From the NCBI GenBank assembly GCA_035578905.1, contig JAQJVL010000112.1, forward strand, positions 1,328,104 to 1,392,103: a DNA stretch of 64,000 nucleotides. Reading direction: 5' to 3'. The stretch is from Stictocephala bisonia. Its lineage: Eukaryota; Arthropoda; Insecta; Hemiptera; Membracidae. The notes under the pieces are model-generated. The model saw only the letters and a list, made by a program, of their open reading frames with translations, was not told the DNA's origin and made no database searches. Within the stretch, counting starts at the first letter, position 1, and each line of letters opens with the position of its first letter. A program made the translations under genes and the position numbers. This document shows positions 46,851 to 57,515 of the stretch, in pieces.

Positions 46851-48655
46851 CCCAAGATTCAGTTGTTTACTACTGCTTGCATATCATATTCTCCAACCAT
46901 TTAATGTTCTACAAACACGTGATTTAGACGTGTTGTCTCTAGTATTGAAATTTCCATTTCAACTTCTATGTACAAGTATACTAACCAAATATCATGGAAT
47001 AACCCCTCCTTATGATACAATACTTTATGAATAGTCATTGTAGGGTAACACAATGTCAGAATTAATTAATACTTCTTCAGACAAGCTCTAACATGTTCCT
47101 CAGTTGCAAAGATCCTCTAAATAGTGTGCTACAAAATAAGACTATGTAACTTTAGGAATGTCCTTTAGTAATTACATCACTCTTCGACAGCGTCCTACAG
47201 CCCATTTATTGTGCGTCGCCTTGGCCAACAAAATCCCTAAACCTGTTGATTGATTAGCAACAAACGTTATAAGGTCTTTGATTGCTTCACTCTCAAGTCA
47301 AAAGTTTTCCAATCATTTTTGATATAAGTCTCCCTGAACTTATATATTTACTTTTTCAGTTCGATCAAGTTGCAATTTCATATATTTTTTTTAAAAACGA
47401 ACTTATTAATAATTTTACTTATAATTTTCATTAATAGTATTTCATTCCCATTTAAAATTATCACAGCTATACAGAACCAAAAAGGTGGTATGTATGTTCA
47501 TTTTGCAAACTCAAAGTAACCAATTAGTGTTTACAAAATCGAGTTTGGTAGGTCTATGTTTGATGTTTCATATTTATGAATTACTTTATAACATCATATC
47601 TTCATTAAAAATTCTGCCAATTCACAAAGATGTGCCGTTCACATTTTGGCAAACTACCAGATACCTGTATAGTAGTTACAAAAACGGACTATTCTTAAGT
47701 CCATCGAGTACTGTCATATTCATAATACTTAGATCCTTTTCTCATTTCCTACACCTAGTTTATATACCGAGTTGGAAACATGTAAACCTTTATATACAAA
47801 GTATTTTTTTTAATCATTTATGTTATGTTTGAATTTACTTTATAAGTATATTTTTTACATAATAATTACTAACCTAAAGCAGACAAATGTTGTTCAAGTT
47901 TTTGCAAACGACATAAAATGCCCAAATCCATTTGTGACAACAATTTAGTCTTGTACTGTCTTTGATACTAATGTGACCTTACTTACTTGAAGATTTTCGC
48001 TGAACACTCCTACCGTCCCCTAAAGATGTGTCGCTAAGTTGGCAAAAAATATGCCTCAAACATGGATGTACAAATCCACGTTTAGTAAGTTCTTGTATGG
48101 CGTTTGTCATAAATTTAATCCTGTGAACTATTATTGTTTTGCCCTCGTAATAACAATTAACAGTTGGCAAAGAACAGCAGACAACCTATTATGTGTGTGG
48201 GTACAAAAACGTATGGTTTAGTGTTGTATGTCAAAATTCATGAATACTGTACCCACTTTTTCTGATGCTCACCACATAAACCATCTGGAATAGGAATTTG
48301 ACGTCATGTTGCATTATCAAACAATTCCCAACCATTGTTCGTAGTAAGTACAAAAGACTTTCGTAAGTAATTGTACTAGTCGATTTTCCATAAATGTAAC
48401 AAATTTAACTTTTTGTCACTGTAACCATAAGTGGCTTTTTTCTGTAGTGTCAAAACTAAACCCAATCTTTAAATATGAAAATTACTCTTGTTAAATTTGT
48501 ACTGTCGATGTATTAAGTTGATGCAACATTCACTTTCTGAATATGTCCCACCAAGTAGTTTGCCGTGTCACTGGAAACACCTCCAAACGCCTTTTTAAGT
48601 TGTACTCAACATTTGTAGTCTTGTATGTGATGTATATTATGAATTTACCATCACT
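46851..48655. other. Garbled mosaic copy of the 42.7-44.8 kb flank (probable consensus artefact)
   Basis: This stretch follows the order of 42.65-44.8 kb but is shorter (about 1.8 versus 2.2 kb), with many one- to ten-base losses. Pieces of the neighbouring 123-bp satellite (for example AGTTGGCAAA, TTGTACTGTC, CCCAACCATTG, CGTTTAGTAAGT) are spliced into it at the corresponding phase. Normal divergence would not mix two unrelated sequences at ten-base scale. An averaged consensus of satellite and flank reads would. Any frame here (47485-47832, for instance) should be ignored. Confidence 0.65.
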
Positions 48656-49085
48656 TAATCTGACAAACTCCTACTACCCAAGCAAGTGCCGTCATTTGGC
48701 AAACATCCCCAACCATTATGTGTAAAAACGATGTTGTAGTCTTGTACTGTCGATGTCATGAATGGGCTTAACATCACTTCCTCTGACAAGCTCCTACTAC
48801 CCAAGGAAGTGCCGTCAGTTGGCAGACACCAACAACCATTGTGTGTACAAACGACCCACTGCAAGGTTGTAGACTTGTACTGTCGATGTCATGAATGGGC
48901 TTACCATCACTTCCTCTGACAAGCTGCTACTACCCAAGGGAGTGCCGTCAGTTGGCAGACACCAACAACCATTGTGTGTACAAACGACCCACTGCAAGGT
49001 TGTAGACTTGTACTGTCGATGTCATGAATGGGCTTACCATCACTTCCTCTGACAAGCTGCTACTACCCAAGGGAGTGCCGTAAAT
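48656..49085. repeat. 123-bp satellite, second block with a 133-bp variant
   Basis: It starts with the same flank-to-array transition as 44.8 kb. It then has about three units, two of which carry about ten extra bases (CCCACTGCAAGG) after CAAACGA, and CAACAACC in place of the usual CCCAACC. Confidence 0.85.
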
Positions 49086-49410
49086 TTAAAAATAATAAAA
49101 AATATACATTTTTCAATTTTGACAAATTTAGTACAGTATTATATTTAGTAGCGTAATATTCATTGCGAGATATAATTATAAAATGATATTTAAAAAGTAA
49201 TTAATAGGTAAACATTTTTTATATCATTATTTTATTTATTGAATTGAATAATGATTAATAAAATAATAAATAAATAGTTATATTCTGAAACGCCGATCAT
49301 AGATATATAAGGGCGAATATGAGGAGTGAGTTAGTGTGATGATTGTATATTAACGAGTGTAGTCATTGATACTATCTGAATTTGACTTAGCTCAGAGAGG
49401 ACTATTTATT

Positions 49411-49826
49411 AATAAATAGTTTTTTAATTAGCATAATACGTGTTGGTATACATACAGTACAAGTAACTTAAACGTCACACAACACAATTTTATTACAATA
49501 TAAGCACAAAATGCACTAATATATTACAATACAAGTACAAAATGCACGAATATTATGGTGATCGATTTCGGTAAACCACGCTCACCTTCCTCAGACCAGA
49601 GGGATTCACAAAAGAATGAAAAATGGTGTTCAACAACTCAATTTATAGGCCTATGATCACGTGACCCCATTGACAGGAATCGTCAAAATGGCGGCTGCTG
49701 TGATATTATTAGTTAATTCCTATTGGCTGTTACCAATGGGCTGTATTGTAATATATTTGTTCATTTTGTGCTTATATTGTAATAAATTTGTGTGTGACGT
49801 TTACTTATACTGTATTTAATAATAGT
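49411..49826. mobile_element. Inverted-repeat element inserted in a SINE
   Basis: Outer inverted arms of about 60 bp include AAACGTCACACAACACAATT and TATTACAATATAAGCACAAA, with their complements near 49755-49805. A TTAATAA word flanks both sides, possibly the target duplication. The centre has GTGATCGATTTCGGTAAACC and CTCAGACCAGAGGGA, shared with the elements at 29.93 and 34.08 kb. Non-coding. Confidence 0.7.
49685..49695 (+). promoter_or_regulatory. YY1/Pho-like motif in inverted-repeat element
   Basis: AAAATGGCGGC, the same 11-mer as in the arms of the elements at 8.0 and 13.2 kb. Confidence 0.3.
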
Positions 49827-50031
49827 CCAATAGTCAGGGCAACTATGGGACCTACAGCTTTATGTGAAATCCGAACCACGTAGTGATGGTCTGATTATCA
49901 GCTAACTGACAAGTCTAATACTCAGTTTTTTTTTTCTCATACAACATTTGAGCCACCCCATACTTCTCTAGTAGTGTCCACGTCGATGGCAACCTTTGAG
50001 AGGACGCCGTTTTGTTATTAAGAGGACCGAG

Positions 50032-51550
50032 TGTTTTATATGTATTTATTTTAATTAATATTTTATTTAAATATTTATTTAATAAAAAATATTTTATTTT
50101 ATTTCAGCAAAGATTAGTGAAGGGTGTATTTTTACTAATTAACATTAACAATCAAATTATGAATTATTATTTAATTAATGTTTATCATCATTTCATTGCT
50201 GCCAATCAATGGCATCTACTTTTATTTGTAATTGTTTTTAATAAATGAATTATTTATTTTTAATGAACTTCAGAAAAAAAATGTTAGCCTATACTATGAT
50301 TATATTATTATAATGTTTTGATTTTTATTATTATTGTAATTCCACTGATTGATTGATTTTAATTTTTTCAATCGTGATTAAACATAAAATATGAAAACAA
50401 CCATAACTCGTCAAAAATCTATAGTACTCTTTCAGACCTACTACCTAGGTCACCATCTAGAACACCTTAATTACGGTTGCCCTCAGGGAAGTTAAACGAC
50501 TACAGAGAACTACGTTCAGTTATCAGCATGGATCAATAAATACCAATAGGTGCCAATCCATCGTTGTGCGTTAACTAATGAAGGAACCATTATCGTAATT
50601 GTATCAACAGGAGTAAATGAATTTATAATTAATTTGTTTCGGCTTTTCCCACGGACGTAACGTATAAAACTTCAAACTGACAATAATAGAAGGTAACGTA
50701 CAAAAATATGAACCTGAGGTAGCCATAATGTTCACCCATTATTGAAGATATGTAACCCATTCTTATCTTAGTTAAAACGATAACATACACACTTTTAATG
50801 TTAAATGTACATTTTATGCTCATCCTCTGAGTAAACAAACACATTTCAAGCACCAACCAAGTCAATGTAATATTGCATTCACCATTCTTCCCATTTTATA
50901 CTTCTTTGTGATAAAAGGGAATGTGTACTGTTGCCATTTGGGAAAGGAGGAGGTGAGTAATATTGGTTGTATATAAATACCTGTCAACAAGTCAAATAGT
51001 TTCAATTATATATGAAATCAAAACAATTATTGAGCTTAATACAATTTAAATATCTTAAATCCAAGCTACCCATGTAATTTTGTCTGATTCGGTGGTGGTC
51101 GGCAGCTGTGAGAGTTTATTAATGATTTTGATAATAGTAGTTATTTCTAAAACTTCATATATATTTCTTCTCATTCCATTTATATGTTAATCTTTCTGTT
51201 ATGTTCCAATAAAAATAATTTAAGTGATAGAGTAACTAATTCTTACGACACTTTATATGCAACTGACTAATTTGTGCCTTTCTATAGATAAATTTAAAGA
51301 AAGATAAAAACATGTTTTTCACTATAATATTTTATATAATTTTTTTACAGTAAAATCTAATAACATTTTGTGGGTAAGAAACTTTTAGTGTAAATTATTG
51401 GCAAGTTCAACGTATGTCAGTTAAAAAAATGTTACTAACTTTGTTGCGATAAATTATTAAAGTGAAAAGTTATCAAACGCTTAATCTAAAATTAAAATGG
51501 TTGGACAGCAGCCATGAACTAATAATGTTATGGGTCGGTTCCCTCGTAAC
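50032..51550. other. AT-rich DNA, no gene
   Basis: Frames of 78 codons at 50012-50248 and 50629-50865 are of low complexity or unrecognised. A GC-richer patch lies at 50450-50610. Confidence 0.4.
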
Positions 51551-52000
51551 AAGATCTCAAACCCTAGTGATAAAAATGTCTGGTGCAAAGTAAATAAACT
51601 TGACATAACGTTCTTGAGGCACGCTCTTGAGGTTCCTAGTTGTTAGCCTTTCCTCGACAAAATCACCGGGCAGCATGGCTTTAAAGTTAGAGGACGTCGG
51701 AAGACCATCGGCCAAAGCCCACATTCCTGTGTTCAGAGCCAACAAGCCTACCCTTCAAGATTACTATCAGATTTCCAGTTATTTTTACTTTAAGGTGTCG
51801 CTAATTGGTGACTAATGATGTGTGTACGCCACAGGTGTTTAAGGGGGTATGTAAATTAAATGATACCCAGAATTCCAGGCTTTTAATAAGGTGTCTCGTG
51901 TTTCTGATCCCAAATCAAAGACATCTAAAATGGTTAAAAGTTGTATCTTCCATCTTCTCCGATGAACTGATTTCCTCACGGTTCCTTTAGCAGATATTTC
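51551..52000. other. GC-richer block with weak exon-like frame
   Basis: A + frame from an ATG at 51675 (context CAGCATGGCT) gives MALKLEDVGRPSAKAHIPVF and about 25 further residues before a stop. The opposite strand also has a 62-codon frame. There is no consensus splice donor at a useful position and no recognised domain. It could be an exon or an old repeat. Confidence 0.2.
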
Positions 52001-52439
52001 CGTTGATTTATTACTGACTAGTAGATAGGCCTAGTCGTGATATTTTAATTAATTTTTTGTAACTTTTTTAAGGGCGGTTTCCCTTAAAATTCTCGGGTTA
52101 GCTGCATACGAAGTTGTTTCGTTACGCCATCTGAGCGATGTTCTCTTTGAACAAATTTACTAAAATCTGGTTTAATTAATAGAAATAGCATAGATTTTAG
52201 TTTAGGCTGAGGGCTGGTCGATGCTTAACTGAAAATACGTTTTATCTAACGGCATCCTTGTTTCAGAATAGTTGTTGAGTGAGGGATATTGCCTGTAATG
52301 AGTAATGGGTAAATGCCCGTGAGACATTTTTTGATCAGATTTGTTGAAATAAAAGATTGTATACAGTATAACATTATAATTCCATCGACTTCGGAGTATT
52401 CAATGTAACAATCCAGAAGCTCTCTGGATGGACAGGAAG
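52001..52439. other. Spacer, no feature
   Basis: Nothing recognised. Confidence 0.4.
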
Positions 52440-52925
52440 GGTCACCACCATGGTATGCCTGTGGAAGGGTGATATGCTGCTCATGACCACAGTATGTTTG
52501 TGGGTGGGTCGTATGCTCATAACTACAGTATGCTTGTGGGTGGGTGGTATGCTCATAACCACAGTATGTTTGTGGGTGGGTCGTATGCTCATAACCACAG
52601 TATGTTTGTGGGTGGGTGGGAAAGGTCATCACCATGGTATGCTTGTCGGTGGGTGAAATGTTCATAACTACAGTATGTTTGAGGGAGGGTGGGAAAGGTC
52701 ATCACCATGGTATGCTTGTCGGTGGGTGAAATGTTCATAACTACAGTATGTTTGAGGGAGGGTGGGAAAGGTCACACACCCGCCCGCCTAACCTAAGAGC
52801 CTAAGAGCTTGTGGGTGGGTGGTATGGTGTTAATCACAGTACGAGTGTTTGTCAATACGGTACGTTTGTTGGTGCGTTGGAGGATCAACACCAGAGTATA
52901 TTTGTGGGTTGGTATTGGGGTTGGT
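52440..52925. repeat. ~36-bp minisatellite, G-rich on plus strand, distant relative of the 4.06-kb unit
   Basis: Units contain CCACAGTATGTTTGTGGGTG and GGTCGTATGCTCATAA. The layout (GT-rich half with G-triplets, then a CATAACCAC half) resembles the TACCACTGTACGTGTATGGG layout of the other family, so common origin is possible but not shown. A block of about 74 bp (starting near GGTGGGAAAGGTCATC) is repeated twice in a row from about 52613. Confidence 0.8.
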
Positions 52926-53479
52926 AGGAGGTTGAAACGTGCACAGTATTATTTAAAAGTATTGTAACATATCAATTAATACTTAATAATCACGCTGATT
53001 GATTATTGATTGTTTACTTTTCACGAATGAAATAACTGGTTACTTAATACTAGTTTCAATAAGTAAAGGCGTATATCCAATAGGTTAAAGTCGGTTGGCC
53101 GTTATGCTTGACAAACGATTTACTCCCATTGCTCCAATAAAAACACTCAAGAAACTAAAGAACGCTGAGTTTAAATTATCAAGTAAATAAATCTCTAACT
53201 AAACTCAACTTGGGACTCTTTAAAGAAGTTTGAGACGGAAAGTCACGGCAGCAGTTTGGGTCTCTTGAGACACGCTTGCTCTAAGGACATCGGCTAACTT
53301 GCCAATGTTGACTCAACACTTGCCTTTGACTCAGCTTTACTAATCGCTTTCTCTGAAAGTAATTAGTAAGTCTTAAGTATGAAATAATTTACAAGAGGAA
53401 CAATGTAGTAATTCTTTGAGTTAATACATCTAAAGTTTTTTTTCTCCTTTTTTCTCTTTCACTAACACATCATAAATAA
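52926..53479. other. Mixed-composition DNA, no gene
   Basis: A GC-richer patch at 53210-53350 is unidentified. Confidence 0.4.
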
Positions 53480-53700
53480 TGTGTTGATTTAGATTTATTG
53501 ATGTATGAAGGTGGGCCTATCTCCTTTCTAACGTTACTTTGGCCATTCTCCATGGCTATTTTTTCTTATTAAAACCTACTAAGGAGGGAAAACCATTTCA
53601 GTACAAGGTAAATATTACTGATAAAAACTTACAGTCAAGGCAGAAATCGAGCCTGCGCTATCTCTACGCCTTTGACAACCCAGCTACCGGCTGTCCTAAA
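53480..53700 (-). mobile_element. Possible tRNA-derived SINE, fourth type
   Basis: On the minus strand GCCGGTAGCTGGGTTGTCAA is followed by AGGCTCGATTTCTGCC, resembling the A- and B-box parts of a tRNA. However, the spacing (about 22 bp) is shorter than in real tRNAs. The following ~160 bp have no match in this window, so repetitiveness is not shown. Confidence 0.35.
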
Positions 53701-54589
53701 TAACTGTCAGTTGAGTACAACAAATGTACATTCACAACTGGAGGTTCGTAAGTCTTACAAGATACTGTACAATATTTGGAGCGCAAATTATATTCATTAT
53801 CAAAACCAGTGCTGCGTATATATTTCAGCTGTAAGCAAAGACCATTAGTAAAGTACCACTGACGTGTTAATTATTACAAATACGTTACTTACATGATTTG
53901 TTACAAACAACATTACTTCATTCTTTGATAGTTCAAGATTTGGTATAGCTGATAAAGTGTCAGGACCTTTAGCCTGAGTTAGAGATAACACTATTTCGAA
54001 TTCTTACCTTGACTGGAAGTGTTTTCAGTAATTTGCATTTTGCTCTGTAGTGGTTCTCGCCCTTATCTTTCTGAATATGCTCTCTGAGAGATCAATAGTC
54101 TATGGGGAATATGCGGAGTAAGGCTAAAAAATCGATCAGAATCTCCTTTTTTTACTAAAAAAATTAAAATAGCTTGTTCAAACGCTATTAATTAAACAAT
54201 TTAAATCACTTTAAGGTTACAAAGCGTTTTACTTCTTTAAAAAAAAAGACAATCATTGTACCCTTTAACTGGACAAAATTGAATACATATTGTTGAGATG
54301 GTTTTCTAGATTGAGTTTTATCACGATATTAAGCATATAATTTTACTTTTAGAATATTTAAACAATGTTGACTGTCACTTTAGGTACTACCCTCTGATAA
54401 GTGGGTTAGTCAGTCTGTTTATTCATCCTCGAGAACGTTTTAAGCATAACCTTGTGAGCTCTCGTCTTTAAATTTAAGGTAGACTTATTTAATGACGAGT
54501 GAAATACAATTATAACATTGTCATGCTATACAAGAAAGAATTTGAATTTGTCTTAAGGTTTGCCTGTGCAATTCCAGATGGAGTTACCA
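53701..54589. other. AT-rich DNA, no gene
   Basis: Nothing supported. Confidence 0.4.
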
Positions 54590-55080
54590 GGCATGCATCG
54601 CATTATATCTTGTACTTGCCAATGCAAGACCTATTACACGTGAGAACATGTTCGTAGGAAAGCTGATAAACTTGCTGTTGGACCTATTACACGTGAGGAC
54701 ATGTTCGTAGGAAAGCTGGTAAACTTGCTGTCGGACCTATTACACGTGAGGACATGTTCGTGAGAAAGCTTATGGACTTGCTGACGGACCTATTACACGT
54801 CAGGACATGTTCGTGAGAAAGCTTGTGGACTTGCTGACGGACGTATTACTACTAGCGCGGCGCTGGCAGGAAAAATAAGGCGCTTATGCTCTGTACGCGT
54901 GGACTTCCTTACAGACTTATTACATGCGGGACATGCTCGTAGGCCAGCTCCAAATATCAAACCGATCCGATCTTCTCGAGCATGTCCAAAGAGCATGCCT
55001 ACATCAAAACCCCCCTATTACACGGGATAACCTGCTCGGAGTGAGCTGATGAGGACATGTTCATAAACAAGTCCTCACGT
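54590..55080. repeat. ~53-bp tandem repeat, four good units plus decayed ones
   Basis: The unit contains CCTATTACACGTGAGGACAT, GTTCGTGAGAAAGCTTATGG and ACTTGCTGACGGA. The four clear units lie at about 54628-54845; beyond that, to 55080, pieces such as CACGTGAGGAC or GACATGTTC remain in changed order. Each unit has a CACGTG palindrome. Confidence 0.85.
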
Positions 55081-57237
55081 GTATTACTACCTCGTTTATA
55101 TGTGCGTTTATATTCAAACGTTTAAGAACTTTCATAGTACAGTATATAATTAGTTTTAAGAACACTCCACAAATTTCATTCTTCGTATAAATAAATTTAT
55201 AATTTTATTTTGGCTTCTTGCTGGCCTAAAGGCTAGCTCATCTGTGTCTAACCTAGATGGTTATTAATAAAATCCTGGGAGGTACACCTCCCAGTAGTAT
55301 TTGCTAGCTTATTCGCCATCACAGTTTGTGTACAAACACATAAACATTCCTTTTACGTATCATAAATAGTATTATGAAAATTATTTTTTTTTGCTACTTT
55401 TACTTACTTAGTTTTACAATTTTTCAGTGAAAAGTTGTATTTCGTGTTACATTTTTTATTGTGTTTCATGTACGCTCAAAAATAAAAACAGCTATTGTGT
55501 TAATGCGCATATACTTAATATAAATTAAAGTTAAATTGCAGTAATTTTATTATATATTATTTTTTGATAAAAAATACATTATTCTATTTAAAATTTCCTG
55601 TCACATAGATAGTGAAGCTGTAAATATACCAAGACAAGATATTTCTTTTATAAGAATACACACCAACATTTTACATAATGGTGTTGGACTAAAACTATAT
55701 TGTTCGTGGAATCTGTGTTTTAGTCATAAATATATCTTATGTTTTAGCGTTTGTAAATAAGTTCATGTATTCTTATTGTCTTTCGTGTCTTATATGTGGA
55801 GTGGACTCAAGAATCACAAAATAAGTTCTCTATAACTTTACTCTAAAACATTACTTATAAATCTTTTACAACATATAACATTTTACAAACATATATATAT
55901 TGTAAAACTACTTAAGCAAAATATATTATAACTATCTCACGTTCATTAGAGTATATTTAGCTGTTCATCTTTGAAAGTTCGTGCTTTTTTGTTCATGTAT
56001 TATTGTATTGTAGAATATTAACTGTATAATATCAAATTATGACTATTGAAGTCTATCATTGTATAATTTTAAGTACAATCTATTAACTAATTCCGTTGTT
56101 AAATAAAAGACACGTAAGATTTACAATGCACTGGTCTGAATATCGATCAATTTAGGTTAATTTAACAATTTTAATCATACTCAGAAGTTTCTTGTAAAAT
56201 TTATATTAAATTGTCAGTAATTTTTTTATTTGTGTTTTATTCTACGTTCAGAAACTACTCATATACAGAATTGTTTAGAATTTATGGTTTATTGTGCACT
56301 TTTTATTATAAATTTAATGTAATTTAACTCTCTAATTGTATTCGGTTTAAAAATCAGGCAGTTGGCAGGAACCATGCACCTAGTGAGTAAATATGAATTT
56401 CGAGAAGTGTATACTGAAGATAATCATTTACTTCTAAAAGATATCTACTTATATCAAGTTTTTAAATTGTTTTATATTGTAAAAGTGTAAATAACTATGG
56501 TCAGTAAAACAGAGCTGACAATATGAGAGGAGTACAAAAGTTTACCATTCCAAAAGCTTATTTAACGTTGTTTCAAAACTTCTATTCTAGAGTTGTACTA
56601 ATGTTCCCATGTTTTCAACATTTCCAATTTTTAGGAAAACTTACTGTTCATCTAAAAAAGTGGCTTTGTACTAAAAATAAAATTTTTAATTGCTATAAAT
56701 ATTAAAATAAGCCATTTATAGTATAAACAATGTATTCTGTTGCATAACTTATTGTTATTTTTTTTCTGGATCCTTGCTTATACAACTAGGTATATTGATA
56801 ATGCACAGAAATGTAATTTGAATGAAAATTTTCAATATAAATATATATTTATTTTCATTTGCAGTTTAGCACTGAGTACTCCCAACTAAGGTTTCCTATG
56901 ATTTACCTAATTTTTTTAATTGGGAATGCTTATATACAAATTTTTATTTTGCTAATATTAATATTTATACTATGTACAGTATTTCATTTATAAACTACTG
57001 TATATATGCTTTGGAAACAAATAGAGATTTATTATTACACAGAATTCGCCTGGATAGCTACTCGCATTTGTCTTGACGTTTAACATATATGGTTATTTTT
57101 CCTTCGTTTTTAATTTGGGATGTGCCAAAGTAGCACAACAAATATTTACATACAAGATAGTTTTATAGATTTTTTTTGCATCCTAGTATAAGTAATTTAT
57201 TGTTGACTTACATAGTTTCCCGTTCTTAAATCTTTTA
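55081..57237. other. AT-rich DNA, no gene
   Basis: Strongly AT-rich, with many TTTTATT runs and no supported exon. The stretch GGGAGGTACACCTCCCAG near 55278 is a small perfect-looking hairpin (GGGAGGT...ACCTCCC). Confidence 0.45.
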
Positions 57238-57403
57238 TAATTTTTTTTATTATTCACTCGCCAGTGGATATGGGTCTTCATGCAAAATCACGAGCTTTGT
57301 TAACGTATTAAGTACTGACTATGGGCTCAGATAAGGATATGAACCTTACAAAAGCACACCACAGTTCGAGGCCTTAGCAACTGAGCTAGCCCGCCGGCCA
57401 TGA
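57238..57403 (-). mobile_element. tRNA-derived SINE, third type
   Basis: On the minus strand the head reads GGCCGGCGGGCTAGCTCAGT. It has an A-box TAGCTCAGTTGC (57377-57388) and a B-box GGTTCATATCC (57335-57345), about 31 bp apart as in a tRNA. A short body ends near CCACTGGCGAGTGAATAATA and an A-rich tail. It shares nothing with the other SINEs here. It cannot be a functional tRNA gene, because no cloverleaf 3' acceptor pairing is visible. Confidence 0.75.
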
Positions 57404-57515
57404 CACTAATATTACTTTTTATTACTCAGTTAAGGATAGTGAAAATAGTGACATAAACTTTTCGAACAACCCATAAGGAATTTGAAAGATGTTAATCAAG
57501 AGGGCTGATGGAAGT
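57404..57515. other. Short spacer
   Basis: Unremarkable sequence between the SINE and the satellite. Confidence 0.4.

Larger units (their letters stand above)
49250..50031 (-). mobile_element. tRNA-type SINE, second head type (copy 2), split by an insertion
   Basis: Both ends match the 0.70-1.07 kb copy: the shared tail part at 49290-49410 and the distinct head part (CCGAACCACGTAGTGATGGT ... CGTCGATGGCAACC) at 49830-50031. A 416-bp inverted-repeat element separates them. A poly-T run near 49927 lies inside the head part. Confidence 0.7.

Noticed and set aside
47485..47832. 115-codon gene
   Set aside because: Lies in the mosaic stretch that is probably a consensus artefact.
51627..51815. Protein-coding gene of 62 codons
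   Set aside because: Both strands have overlapping frames and no splice donor or known domain supports either. Kept only as a weak block description.
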